A DNA stretch of 64,000 nucleotides from Tunturibacter empetritectus (GTDB lineage: Bacteria; Acidobacteriota; Terriglobia; Terriglobales; Acidobacteriaceae), in the NCBI RefSeq assembly GCF_040358985.1, contig NZ_CP132932.1, positions 2,480,001-2,544,000 of the forward strand, read 5' to 3'. The position numbers were made by a program, and so were the translations under genes. Of this stretch, positions 19,313 to 29,500 are shown piece after piece; within the stretch, counting starts at the first letter, position 1, and the number at the start of each line of letters is the position of its first letter. The notes beneath the pieces were generated by a model, which worked only from the letters and a program-made list of their open reading frames with translations, was not told the origin of the DNA and searched no databases.

Positions 19313-20445
19313 GTGGCGCGGCCGTCAATGCGGCTCTTGTTGCTGTTCCAGGCAGACAGTGCAGCCACCGCAACCAACGCCAGGGTACCCAGACCCTGAA
19401 CCAAGATTTGTGAGATCCATCCTGGATGCGTAAACAGTATCGCTTCGCCCAAAACTGCAAATAGGACGCTCGAGGAGAACACTCCAAGCGAGTGCTGGCC
19501 GAGAAGAACAAATGGCTCTGCCCAACGGGATCGAAGCCAATCGGCTGCTGCGGGGATGTAGCGCCACGCTAGCCATCCGAGCGAAACAATAGCCAGCAGC
19601 CTGAACGGATGCACCGTCGGCTTATCCACGTCGAAGTGAATCAGCAGGGCCGCCGGGAGGTGGTTATCAAGGTGCCGCGTATGCGACTCAAACAAGCTGA
19701 AAAGTGAAAACAAGGCCGCCAGCCAATCCCAGCCGCGCCAATAATTTTTGGCTTTCAGAATGTACGGCGAGGTCACTCCGAGCATGAATATGACCTGCCA
19801 GGCTAACGGATTGAAAAACCAGTTTTCTGTCCATGAGCCTAAATTCAGGTGGAACACACGGGCCGCCACGTACAACAAGATCGAACCAACCAATAACGAA
19901 CGTGGCCAACGGATCAACGGAAGCGTTAGCGCGAGTATTACCAGCAAAACGATGTAGAGCGGAAGAATATCGAAAAATTTCGGCTCGGTACCCAACAGGG
20001 CGACGTTCATGATGCTGCGAAAGGGGTGGGCTCTGAAGCCATCCAGCGCGAGAAACTCCAAGAAGGAAGGTGGATTTAGCCAGGCGACCAGGATGCTGAC
20101 TTCGGCGGCAAACAACATGAACATGATCAGATGCGTCCGATAGATGGCGACTATGCGGCGCGCGATTTTGAGCCACGCCGGTCGTAGACCATCGCGCACC
20201 ACCGTCCGGTGATAGACAATGCCGGCCGAGATGCCAGACAGCAGAACGAACAACTCGGCAGCGTCGCAGAATCCATACTCTTTTAGCGTAATCGCTCGCA
20301 GCCAGCCATTAATAAAGTGATCAATGAGCATGCACCAGAGGGCAAAGCCACGGAAAAAGTCGACGCGAAGATCACGATTTTGGCGGATCAATGTCTGCAC
20401 ACACTCTTTCCCTAGGCCGGTAAACAATCGAATCAGCCCAATCAA
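19222..20445 (-). CDS. OpgC-like membrane acyltransferase, C-terminus altered
   Basis: The 407-residue polytopic protein has the OpgC family opening RDLRVDFFRGFALWCMLIDH, then DAAELFVLLSGISAGIVYHR and about ten transmembrane segments. OpgC transfers succinyl groups to periplasmic glucans; the substrate here is not shown. The last part of the natural protein ends near AALSAWNSNK; the roughly 30 residues after it (ISINSNDLSPMQGSQRRARM and onward) come from the duplicated kynU fragment read in another frame. The tail is therefore foreign, but all membrane segments appear to be kept. The first ATG is used; a start nearer RDLRVDFF is possible. It lies between two copies of the kynU 3' end. Confidence 0.78.
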   Translation of the reverse strand: MIGLIRLFTGLGKECVQTLIRQNRDLRVDFFRGFALWCMLIDHFINGWLRAITLKEYGFCDAAELFVLLSGISAGIVYHRTVVRDGLRPAWLKIARRIVAIYRTHLIMFMLFAAEVSILVAWLNPPSFLEFLALDGFRAHPFRSIMNVALLGTEPKFFDILPLYIVLLVILALTLPLIRWPRSLLVGSILLYVAARVFHLNLGSWTENWFFNPLAWQVIFMLGVTSPYILKAKNYWRGWDWLAALFSLFSLFESHTRHLDNHLPAALLIHFDVDKPTVHPFRLLAIVSLGWLAWRYIPAAADWLRSRWAEPFVLLGQHSLGVFSSSVLFAVLGEAILFTHPGWISQILVQGLGTLALVAVAALSAWNSNKSRIDGRATNISINSNDLSPMQGSQRRARMAYTVDSLQ

Positions 20446-20691
20446 TGCATTGTTTCAGCGGGATACTGCTTCAGACTATGACACGGAAGAGCCACAATGC
20501 AGGAGTTTCTCAGCAAGAGGTACTGTGGTGAATAGCATCCGGTAGCTAATGCACCAATCTTGAATTGTGGTGAGTTGTGGTCGAGCGCTGTTTTTTATGC
20601 TCTGGAGGAGTACGAAGAGGGTAATACAGAGTTACCAAAGGCTCCTGGAAGACTTGGAATCGCGTATTACTCAATTAAATCAACTATTTAC

Positions 20692-20877
20692 TTAGATTAT
20701 GGCTTCGGCTTGCATCGCATGAGGGTCGACGCTTCGGCGGAGCGAGGCATGCTCTTTCCATTGTCCACTCCGCACAATCAGCGGAGCTGGCAGCAACAGC
20801 GTGAGCACAAACAGCAGGTGATCTGTGCCCTCGGAGATATGCCGGGCTCCTAACCGGAATAAAGGGTATCGCATTAG
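20692..20877 (-). pseudogene. Fragment of a HupE/UreJ-like membrane protein
   Basis: One minus-strand frame reads LGARHISEGTDHLLFVLTLL and then LPAPL, matching the GxxHIxxGxDHLLF signature of HupE/UreJ family membrane proteins. The match is lost within about 25 residues downstream, and upstream the frame is continuous with the out-of-frame kynU 3' flank (WHLSAQQSRQTT). Only the first transmembrane segment remains, without a start. It is a truncated fragment beside the kynU duplication. The bases from 20446 to 20691 show nothing coding. Confidence 0.55.
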
Positions 20878-20905
20878 ACCAAGCTCGAGCGCTGAAGTTG
20901 TTTGT

Positions 20906-22108
20906 CTAGACTGCTGCGCCGATAGATGCCAGGGTGGCCGCCACTTTGCGTAAGGCGTTATCTGGTGTGAGGTAGTCGGGTGAGAGTCTAAGCCGATTTC
21001 CGCGTGCATCTGTCGTAATGCCGGTGCGTTTCAGAGCTTCTGCCAGCGCCACGGCCGCAGGGTTTTCTATTGTGAGAAATCCACCGTGCTGGTCGTCCGC
21101 GCCCTCTGCTGCAATCCCGGCATCGGCGAGATATCGTTTGAGTTTGCTGAGACGGTCGAGGCAATAGGTGCGGATTCGGGCCACTCCCATCTGAAGAACT
21201 AACTGCTGACCAGCTCGGGCTTGATAGTAGGTCAGAATTGATGGGGTTGATTCGAGAAACGCATCTCCACCGTATGCGAAGCGTGGCGGATCGGGTCGAT
21301 CGTAGAGAAAAGGTTTGTCTTTGGCGAACCAGCCAATGTCAACTGGTCTTAGACCGCTGGAGAGAGCGTCCGGAGAGAGATAGAGAAACGCCGCTCCAGG
21401 ACCTCCGCGCAGATATTTGTAACTGCCACCGATCATAAAGTCAGCCTTCATGTCGGTGACGGACACTGGGAATACGCCGACGGCATGGTAAGCATCCACA
21501 AGGAGACGTGCGCCTGCCGCATGGCATTGATCGGCGAGAAGATCGAGATTCGGCACGACCCGCCCCGTCATAAACATTACCTGGGAGATGACGACGAGAT
21601 CCGCGCCGTCGTGGACTTTCTGGATTAGTTGCGAAAGATCGATGGCGCCATCTGGTGCTTCACAGGAGACGAGCTGAAGGTTGATTCTTCCTACGGCTGC
21701 ATACTGCTTCAGGATTACGTCAATTGAGTCGAACTCTCCAGTTGTGGAGACGACACGGGGAGTGCCTGGAAGGGCGTTGAGAACTGTTCGCAGCCCTTGT
21801 CCTGCTGAAGCCTTTGGGACAATACAGTCGGGCCTGGTAGCCCCTATAAGCTGAGCCAGCCGTGTGCGATGTGCATGCTCTTCTTCGAGCCAGGGGTCCC
21901 ATGCATCCCCAAGCTTAGTTTGCCAGAGTTGAAAGCCTTTACGAAGATCCTCTTCCGTTTGATTGAGTGGGCGACCGAGCGAGTGATTCGCCAGATAGAT
22001 ACCGGGTGCCGCGAGCGTGTTGGAGAAGAGCGGGAAGACATGCAGGCGCAGAAGATCTTCAGTAAGCGCACCTGAGCCTATGGTGGCGAGAGCATCTACA
22101 AGACTCAT
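20906..22108 (-). CDS. kynU: Kynureninase
   Basis: The 400-residue pyridoxal-phosphate enzyme cleaves kynurenine to anthranilate and alanine. Visible features are NHSLGRPLNQTEEDL, the acceptor region PRVVSTTGEFDSIDVILKQY, VDAYHAVGVFPV and the cofactor lysine K231 in GGSYKYLRGG, then RPVDIGWFAK and FLESTPSILTYYQARAG. Length is normal. Its ATG overlaps the stop of kynA by four bases (ATGA), so the two are translationally coupled. A separate kynurenine formamidase gene (kynB) is not in the window, so that step must be encoded elsewhere or be spontaneous. The 3' end of this gene is duplicated at 19029-19312. Confidence 0.92.
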   Translation of the reverse strand: MSLVDALATIGSGALTEDLLRLHVFPLFSNTLAAPGIYLANHSLGRPLNQTEEDLRKGFQLWQTKLGDAWDPWLEEEHAHRTRLAQLIGATRPDCIVPKASAGQGLRTVLNALPGTPRVVSTTGEFDSIDVILKQYAAVGRINLQLVSCEAPDGAIDLSQLIQKVHDGADLVVISQVMFMTGRVVPNLDLLADQCHAAGARLLVDAYHAVGVFPVSVTDMKADFMIGGSYKYLRGGPGAAFLYLSPDALSSGLRPVDIGWFAKDKPFLYDRPDPPRFAYGGDAFLESTPSILTYYQARAGQQLVLQMGVARIRTYCLDRLSKLKRYLADAGIAAEGADDQHGGFLTIENPAAVALAEALKRTGITTDARGNRLRLSPDYLTPDNALRKVAATLASIGAAV

Positions 22109-22971
22109 TCCTGTGGGGCCTCGGTTCGCGAAGCCAGGAGTTCAGGGAAGAACGTTAGCTCCAGCGCCTGACGTAAGAAGCCTACTCCAGAGGAGCCGCC
22201 AGTGCCTTGCCGAAAACCGATAATGCGTTCGACAGTTTTCATGTGACGGAAGCGCCAGAGCTGAAAGTATTCTTCAACGTCTACCAGTTTTTCGCACATT
22301 TCGTAAGCCTCCCAATGCTGTTTTGGGTTGCGGTATATCTGTCGAAAGGCTTCTACGAGCGCCTCATTCCTGGTGTGGGGCTTAGACCAATCCCGGTCGC
22401 GGCACTCGTCGGGAATGCTATAGCCATGCCGAGAAAGGTATAGCAAGAATTCGTCATATAAGCTGGGAGATTCAAGAGTGCGCTTGAGGTCGTCATGGAT
22501 CGTCTTATCGTGCGCGAAGACTTTGATATTGTCTGCGTTCTTATTGCCCAGTAAAAATTCGAGTTTGCGATATTGAAAGGATTGAAATCCTGATGCACTT
22601 CCAAGGACGGATCGAAATTCCATATACTCCGACGGTGTGAGAGTTTCGAGCACGGACCACTGTTCGAAGAGCTGCATCTGAATGAGCTTTACGCGTGACA
22701 GAGTTTTGAGGGTGGGTGGAAGTCTGTCCTGGCGTATGTGATCGATCGCAGCCGTAAGCTCGTGAATGACCAGCTTAATCCATAGCTCCGAAACCTGGTG
22801 TTGAACGATAAACAACATCTCGTCATGATGCGGCGGTTGGGATAGAGGTCGCTGTTGCGCAAGCAGGCCGTCAAGGGAGAGGTAGCCTGAGTAGCTTAGC
22901 CTGTCAGAGAAGTCGCTTACAATATTTGGCTCGACGGGTCGTTGATTGGTATTTGTCATCTTCACCTGCAT
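22105..22971 (-). CDS. kynA: Tryptophan 2,3-dioxygenase
   Basis: The 288-residue haem dioxygenase opens the indole ring of tryptophan to N-formylkynurenine. Family motifs are SYSGYLSLDGLLAQQ, HHDEMLFIVQHQVSELWIK (with the substrate-contacting histidine), SGFQSFQYRKLEFLLGNK, and WRFRHMKTVERIIGFRQGTG, which holds the proximal haem histidine. Length fits bacterial TDO. Start is at 22971 or four codons later at the ATG that follows AGGTGAAG. It is the first of the kynA-kynU pair and lies only 32 bp after the stop of the propeller gene, so read-through transcription from upstream is plausible. Confidence 0.93.
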   Translation of the reverse strand: MQVKMTNTNQRPVEPNIVSDFSDRLSYSGYLSLDGLLAQQRPLSQPPHHDEMLFIVQHQVSELWIKLVIHELTAAIDHIRQDRLPPTLKTLSRVKLIQMQLFEQWSVLETLTPSEYMEFRSVLGSASGFQSFQYRKLEFLLGNKNADNIKVFAHDKTIHDDLKRTLESPSLYDEFLLYLSRHGYSIPDECRDRDWSKPHTRNEALVEAFRQIYRNPKQHWEAYEMCEKLVDVEEYFQLWRFRHMKTVERIIGFRQGTGGSSGVGFLRQALELTFFPELLASRTEAPQE

Positions 22972-23003
22972 TCGAAACTAACTTTCTCCCAAGATAAGTT
23001 TGC

Positions 23004-25241
23004 TCATCGAGCACGCACTGACGTAGTGATTGTCAACGCGACCTCATTCGACTGCACCACCTGATTGGTGTCGGCGTCCCGGCGATACACCCGCACGGTG
23101 TAGTGTCCTGGCAGGCTCAAGTTTACCAACTTCGACAGATGAGCGGTCTGCGTGACTGATCCGCCTGAAGGAATTTGATCTATCTTTTGAAGGTCTGACG
23201 GTTGTAGGCTTCCAGCGATATTTTCACCCATCAAGCGGCCTGTCGAATTTCTCACCAGTAAGATAAACGAGAACTCTGGATTGTCGGTTCCCGGTCTATG
23301 AGAGAACAGGATTGGATGATCTGAGATATTCGTCAACGTAATGAACACGCGTGCGTCCTCTCCAACCCTAAGCCCGCCAGTGGGAGCATTGATCGTGATC
23401 GCGAATGATCCCTGTGAGATGTTGTGAGCCGCAGAGGGAATCGAAGCTGGCACCGCCTCTGGCTTTTGGGGCTCTGTTGGTTGCACGGCCTTCGGAATGA
23501 CCGGACTTGCTACCTGGAGTTCAGGTTGCGTTTTTAGTGTCGCAACCGCATTCGGAGTAGCTGCGGCAGCGATGGGGGGCGATACCACGTGCGAGTTCGA
23601 CCTCAAACTCTGAGGTGTGATTGTTTTCCACGTTGGCGCAGATGGCATGGGCACAGGCGGCAGTTGAATATGCAGTTCTGCCGACTCGACTGATACGGAG
23701 GTCTTTGGCTGAGGCTTCACAGATTTCGACACCACTCTGTTCAGCATTTTATTGTTCAATTGAGTCAAGGCTTCGGGCACGACAGGGACAGCGCTATCGA
23801 TTCGCGGGGCCGTTTTATCCGCTGCTATCGCCAGCTTTAGACCTATCATCTTCTTTTTTATCTCAGGATCCTCGTCGGTGAAGATTCTGAGGCTGATACG
23901 AAATATCTCCGATGGCCGCTCTAGATTGCCTGCGCTTGAAACCAGCCATGTTCCGTCGCTTGAGATCTGAAGTTCACTGAAGTTGGATTTAGTCTCCGGC
24001 ACCAGCAGGGTTAAATGGCCGGTCGGCACGGCGACGTAGTGGATCGTATCTTCGTCTGCCACCGCGACGGAATAGATTTGATCTTCTTCGCGATCATCGG
24101 TTGAAAAAAAGATCGAGGCCGAATCGGCTGCCCAGGTAAATTCCTTGATTGAGCGTTCGAACTTCGGCAGGAGGGGAGTAGCCGTGCCCGTCTGGCGGTT
24201 TAAGAGCACCAGACGAGATTGGGCCCTGCTGTACTGCGCTCGCGCCTGCGAACGAAATGCCAGCCATTTACCATCTGGCGAGTAGGCTGGCGCTTCGTCA
24301 TTTTCTGCCGACTTCGCAACCTGCTCCGGCCGCGCTGCGGCGTTATTCAGACTCAGTGTAAAAATTCCGTTGTTTGTAGTTGCTGCAGAAGCCCTGTTGG
24401 GGCTGGTGATAAAAGCAACTTCCTTCGAATCCGGAGCCCACGCATATCCGATTCGGTCGTCTGACGAAGTTGCAGGAACGTCCGCATCTCCAATGCTTTG
24501 GCGCGGCGTCAGGTCGCGTATCGCGTCGCCATTCGCGGCAAACACCACAAGCATGTGGCTGCGCTTCGGTCCGGTATCGTGATCTGGGCGCAGATACTGT
24601 AGATGGTCCAAAGACTGCGCGTTCGCTGGGATTACATCAGCAACGTCATCTTTGGCTTTATCGCATGCGTCTTCGGCTGCCCACGCCGCTTCATCACTGC
24701 ACTCAGGATAGACCTGCGAAGTAAACAGTATCCGCTGCGAGTCCGGCGACCATACAGCCCTATCTGCGCCTGTGATCACATTTGTCAGGCGCTTCGGAGC
24801 ACCGGGCTTGCCTGCCTTCTCGTCCCAGGGTGCAACGAAGATCTGCAAACGCGCCGTCTGCTCGTCGTTCGCGACAAACAGCAGCATCTTGCCATCCGGC
24901 GATAATCTACCTCCGAACTCTCCATCATTAGTAAACGTAATCTGCCGTTCATGCGGTTCAGACGCGATGGTGCCGGCTTTGTCTTCAAGCGGTACCGCCC
25001 AGAGATGGTTTATGACCACATTTCTATTAAGATCTATCTCTGGTGCTGAGAACACCACCCACTTGCCTGATGAAGAGATCTGCGGATCGCTCACCTGCTT
25101 CATCCGCGCCAAATCCTCAAATTTCATCGGCCGTTTCGCCGCTGCCGCCTCCGGTACTACTCCTACTTGGCTACTACCCCAAGCCGGAAGGATGGCTATC
25201 ATTACGGTCAGCAGCGCTACGCGAATTACTCGATCACTCAT
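23004..25241 (-). CDS. Exported beta-propeller protein (S9 peptidase-like N-terminus) without catalytic domain
   Basis: The 745-residue protein has a signal peptide (MSDRVIRVALLTVMIAILPAW). The region up to about residue 480 is a TolB/WD40-like propeller of the sort found at the N-terminus of S9 prolyl oligopeptidases: PQISSSGKWVVFSAPEIDL, LSPDGKMLLFVANDEQ, WSPDSQRILFTSQV, YSPDGKWLAFRSQ. The alpha/beta hydrolase domain with Ser-Asp-His triad that follows in those enzymes is absent. Instead there is a Pro/Ala-rich linker (about 500-610) and a C-terminal beta-sandwich (GGLRVGEDARVFITLTN, then LPGHYTVRVYRRDA). It is probably a binding protein. It lies 181 bp after the VWA gene and 32 bp before kynA on the same strand. 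Confidence 0.7.
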   Translation of the reverse strand: MSDRVIRVALLTVMIAILPAWGSSQVGVVPEAAAAKRPMKFEDLARMKQVSDPQISSSGKWVVFSAPEIDLNRNVVINHLWAVPLEDKAGTIASEPHERQITFTNDGEFGGRLSPDGKMLLFVANDEQTARLQIFVAPWDEKAGKPGAPKRLTNVITGADRAVWSPDSQRILFTSQVYPECSDEAAWAAEDACDKAKDDVADVIPANAQSLDHLQYLRPDHDTGPKRSHMLVVFAANGDAIRDLTPRQSIGDADVPATSSDDRIGYAWAPDSKEVAFITSPNRASAATTNNGIFTLSLNNAAARPEQVAKSAENDEAPAYSPDGKWLAFRSQARAQYSRAQSRLVLLNRQTGTATPLLPKFERSIKEFTWAADSASIFFSTDDREEDQIYSVAVADEDTIHYVAVPTGHLTLLVPETKSNFSELQISSDGTWLVSSAGNLERPSEIFRISLRIFTDEDPEIKKKMIGLKLAIAADKTAPRIDSAVPVVPEALTQLNNKMLNRVVSKSVKPQPKTSVSVESAELHIQLPPVPMPSAPTWKTITPQSLRSNSHVVSPPIAAAATPNAVATLKTQPELQVASPVIPKAVQPTEPQKPEAVPASIPSAAHNISQGSFAITINAPTGGLRVGEDARVFITLTNISDHPILFSHRPGTDNPEFSFILLVRNSTGRLMGENIAGSLQPSDLQKIDQIPSGGSVTQTAHLSKLVNLSLPGHYTVRVYRRDADTNQVVQSNEVALTITTSVRAR

Positions 25242-25422
25242 CAGGTCAAGCTACCCTTCGCGCTGTGTGGTTCGATCCTACAAACGGATTACGACGCCCT
25301 GGAAAAGCCAGATGTACGCAGTGCCTGAATTTAGTAGAAAGTTAGCCGAACTCCCGCATATGACATGGGACGGCGAACTGAAGTGTCACCGCGTGCAGGA
25401 CGATCGTGTTTCTTGAACTGGA

Positions 25423-26502
25423 TCACTGCGAGACAGGATCCGGTCCCGGCAACGGTAAATTGTCTGTAGACGCCGTCTGCTGAAGGAAGCGATACCCATC
25501 CCGAGTTCGGAGGTGATACTTTTGCAGGTTTTTGCCAACGAGCTTTACCGTTATCGTGCGCCATCCCCGGTTTGGATTGGGTTGCGGATAGTAGCTGAGA
25601 GTGTAGAGATGAGCCAGGTCATCCCTGATGGAGGCAAACGCCTGCTTCTCGTCTCTCCAACTCTTCGAGAAATAGGCTTTGCCGCCTGTGACCTTGCTCA
25701 TTCGCTCAAAGACGGCGGTAGAGATTGGTTCATCTTCGGCTTGCTGAGTGCTGATCATGTAGATGATTGTGCCAGTGGATTGAGCCAGCTCTGCTACGTC
25801 CTCCGGGGGCACCAAACTTGCATTGTCGGGGCCATTAGAAAAGACAACGATGGCTTTTTTCCCGGTCAAACGAGCGGCATCCTTTACTGTGAGCAACAGG
25901 GAGTTGTAGAGTGCAGCGTCATCCCCCGCAACCGTACTGCGCACGCCACGCAAGGCTTGTGATCGATCGGACGTAAGCCCAGATACGCGAGAAAGATCCC
26001 GGCTATAGGAGTAGAGAGCTACCTTGCTCACGCCCTCGAGAGACCGGATGAAATCTGCGATGGAGTCTTGGGCGAATACGAATCCCCGGTACATGTAATT
26101 GCTCGTGTCAAAGAGAATAAAAACGTTAGCACCCGCCGACCATAGGTCTGGAGTCTTCCCCTGATCCCCGGCAGAGGATTTCTGTACTATGGTTATCGCA
26201 CCTTTTCCAGTGTCCTGTGAAGGGTGATTGCCCGACGGAGAAGCGTCAATCAGTCTGCGAGGTGGTTCGTTTCCTTCCTCGAAGGTCGCAGTTTTTTCTG
26301 AGATTTTATCCTCGGTTATAGAGAAGTCTTCTGGGCTGAGACCGCTGACATAATTTCCCTTTCCGTCAGTTACGGCGACGTTCAACTGTACAAGGACGAC
26401 GCTTACTCGAATGCGCGACGTATCATTCTGGGCAGCACCGGAGCCGTCGCCATAGAGAGGAAATAATAGCAACCAGAGAAGTAGAAGATGTCGCTTCACC
26501 AT
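25423..26502 (-). CDS. Exported VWFA-related protein
   Basis: The 359-residue protein has a signal peptide (MVKRHLLLLWLLLFPLYG). It then has the sequence typical of acidobacterial VWFA-related proteins: SVVLVQLNVAVTDGKGNYVS, SPEDFSITEDK, a VWA domain with FILFDTSNYMYRG, and a C-terminal DLAHLYTLSYYPQPNPNRGW. The metal-binding MIDAS motif DxSxS is degenerate (DTSNY). Start 26502 is preferred over 26529 because it begins the signal peptide and lies 7 bp after the stop of the upstream gene. Proteins of this type are abundant in Acidobacteria but their function is unknown. It is coupled to the giant secreted protein upstream. Confidence 0.78.
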   Translation of the reverse strand: MVKRHLLLLWLLLFPLYGDGSGAAQNDTSRIRVSVVLVQLNVAVTDGKGNYVSGLSPEDFSITEDKISEKTATFEEGNEPPRRLIDASPSGNHPSQDTGKGAITIVQKSSAGDQGKTPDLWSAGANVFILFDTSNYMYRGFVFAQDSIADFIRSLEGVSKVALYSYSRDLSRVSGLTSDRSQALRGVRSTVAGDDAALYNSLLLTVKDAARLTGKKAIVVFSNGPDNASLVPPEDVAELAQSTGTIIYMISTQQAEDEPISTAVFERMSKVTGGKAYFSKSWRDEKQAFASIRDDLAHLYTLSYYPQPNPNRGWRTITVKLVGKNLQKYHLRTRDGYRFLQQTASTDNLPLPGPDPVSQ

Positions 26503-26509
26503 AAGCTTC

Positions 26510-29500
26510 CTAATATGTATTGGCATCATTTCTCATCTTCTCCGATGCAGTAGCAGTAGTGTTAACCCCTGAGACCCCGGCAGTTTTGCTCTGTCGAAAC
26601 TCATCTCCTGTTTCTTGAATAGCACGAAGGATTGCGGGCCAATCGTCAGGCTCCGTCGCAAAGATTTTGGTGATCGCACGCCGACTCAGCTCTGGAACAA
26701 GGCTGTTTAGCGCCACAGGGGAGTAACCCATCTCGTCTGCGAGGCGAGCCCAATATAAGTTGCTGGACTCCCATGATTCTCCAAACAGGCGGCTGGAATA
26801 AGAGCCAAAGAACGGAAAGGGTTTTACATTCAGCAACTGGCAAGCGTTGGTTCGGGCCATCGTCGGATGGGGCACACCGAAATCTCTCGAGAGGTGCTCC
26901 CAGCTTACCTCGGCTGGATATCGCCGTTGCAGCTCCTGAAGTTGTTGACCTGCCGGTCCCCAGGAGCTATTTTCTTCGGGAAACCTGCTATGGTACTCGG
27001 CAGCAATGTAGGCGGTCTCGGCTGGCGTCATTCGCGGAAGCATTACAGCTACATCTTCCGCACGGAACAGTGACTGTTGAACTCGTTCTAGTCGTTGCGA
27101 TGTCAAACGATCAGAGAGGATGGCGATAACTTTCTCCCTGATTTGGGCGTTGCCTGCAGAGGCCGTCAACAACTCTTCTCCAGCCTTTTGGTAAAGAGTG
27201 GCAGCATGAAGTTCGACTGGGGTCACGCTCCACCAACGCGGAAGTGTTGCGCCGACTAAAAGTTCCGGTACTAGATCTTTCCAAATGAGTGCTTGTACAT
27301 TTTCTGGAGAGAGAAAGTCCTGCTCCGTCGTTGCCAAGGCATACGACAGGTCGACTAGAGATCCGACGAGATACGCTCCGCCGCCGGCAGGCGATCCAGC
27401 ACCTAACAATATGGGAGCACTCCAGAGTCGATCGGGGCTCTGTATCGAAACCCCCAGAAAGTCGTGGGAGCGGACGAAGAGCGGATTATGGTGAAGCATT
27501 TGAGCTCCGGGGGGTTCATAGTACGCGTAGTTCAAACCGACCAGAGTATCCCTCAAAAAAGGCATGAGCTGGCCACGAGCAGTTTCGAGCTGCGCGTGCG
27601 AACCTGGCTCTTTAATGACCTTCGTCAAATCCGTGCGGACTTGCAGCTCTGCGTGATGGGCGGTGTAGTTTGGAGGCGCCCAACTGATTTTTTCGCTGTT
27701 GGTGAAGATCGGGCGTGGCAGGTCAAATTCCCGGAGCTCTGCTGCAAGTGGAAGAAGGGCATCGCTTTTGCCTTTGCCCTGTGCCATCTCTTTCAGGCCT
27801 TCGCTAAGGGCGAATAATGTATCAAGAGAGACCAGCCGCTGGTCATCCAAGACCGAATTGATCCTCGCGCCTAATGCGGTGTGCTCGCGTAGTCCGTCCG
27901 GGGTTGCTTGACGCGGGCCTGCAAGCAATTCGACGAGTTCTCCTTGAGAGGAGTCCGCCTTCATGCCTGCCGCAAGCAGAAGTTCCTGCAGGGATTTTTG
28001 AGTGCTGTCGAAGAGTTGAGTTGAGGAAGAGATCGCGGTGAATGGTTCGATCACTTTTTGCCAAGATGTGTTCAGCTCGGGCTCTGGAATTTGGCCTTGG
28101 CGGGCAAGAATTTGCCAGAGTCCGACGGTCGCCTGAAATGCTCCCAGGGCATTCCCACGCAGTGTAGGATTTGAAATTCTGTCGATCGCCTCCGTCGATT
28201 TCATGAAGCTGGAGATGCCGGCGTCGTTCAGATCCGGAAACTCAGCGAACACGAGGTACCAGTTGTTCAGTTCTGAAAACCGATCGGCCATTTGATGTAC
28301 TGTCTCGGCGGATAGGCGGTTACCCGGTTGCCGTCCACGATTTAATTCACTCAAAGTGAGATAGATCTGGAGCGGCCCGTTATCACTGTCTATTGAGGAA
28401 AGTGCCGTCATCGTTTCGAGCAACTGCTCCGGACGATCCCAACTCCGAGCTCGCTTAACCCAGCTACGAACAGTCTTAGATTCTGACTTTTGGAGAAGAA
28501 TCTCCTTCCAAACCTCAAGATTTCCCGGCACGTGTGGATCGCCGTTAGACTCCCATTGAATGCGCGTAAACAGCACTAACAGATCGGGAGCTTTTGGGAA
28601 TACTCCCCTCACCGCATTGGTGCCAGCAGCACCCTTCCGAAAGACGTCGTAGAGTTGCTTTAGCCGCGGAGTTTCTGTGAGGTGTACCTGCTGCGTCCGG
28701 CTGACACGGGACAAAGCATCGAAGTAGGCAGCAAGCCAGCCGTTATCCTTTGCCAGCAGATTGGTGACGAACTCCCCCGACTTCTCTGGACTTGTGCCGA
28801 CCAGTTCCTTCCAATCCGCTTCTACACTCTCTCCTCCTGGGACGGCTACGCGTCCTGAGCGGATGCATATCTGGCTCCCATAAAAATCCAGGATGCTTCC
28901 AAGCGGGAGCAGTTTTCTAAGGCCCGGGGAGTTCCGCAAAGCGAGACTGGTCTCGTCGTCTGTTTTGGCCAGTGCCCAATACAAACGGGCTACGGAAGGG
29001 TCGCCGAGCACCGCGTCTAACAGACTCCCCGAGCTTGCCTTCGGATTTTGGCTTAGACCCATCCAATCGCTTTCGTGGAATAGGGCTGGAACTCGAGACA
29101 CTGGATATGGATACGTGAAAGGAGCGCCTTTCTGGAGAGCTTCTTCCAGCTCGACGAGAGGAAAGCCCGAATCGATCGTAAGAAAAGCTCTCTCCGGGTT
29201 TGCCGTCTCCAACGTGAAGTTTTTCTGACCGCACCCTTCCCGAAGACGATAACCGAGGATATGAACGAGGGTACCGGCGTCGTCACAGCCGGTGACACGG
29301 ATCGTGCTGCTCGCTCCTGCCAGAATTTGAAGTTCTCTCGCCTGATTCACATAACGATCGATCAAGATAAGGAATTCGGTCGGACTGCTCTGTTGATAGC
29401 CACGAAGATAGACATTTCGGGCTAGCAGAGCCAGCACATCGTCTTTGGAGGCCTTCTGACTAATACCAGCCATGCGGAGAAAAGATCGAAGAGGGCCGGG

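Noticed and set aside
25242..25422. AVWFDPTNG-like phrase on the plus strand in the intergenic gap
   Set aside because: Resembles the end of some glycoside hydrolases, but it is too short and lacks any other support.
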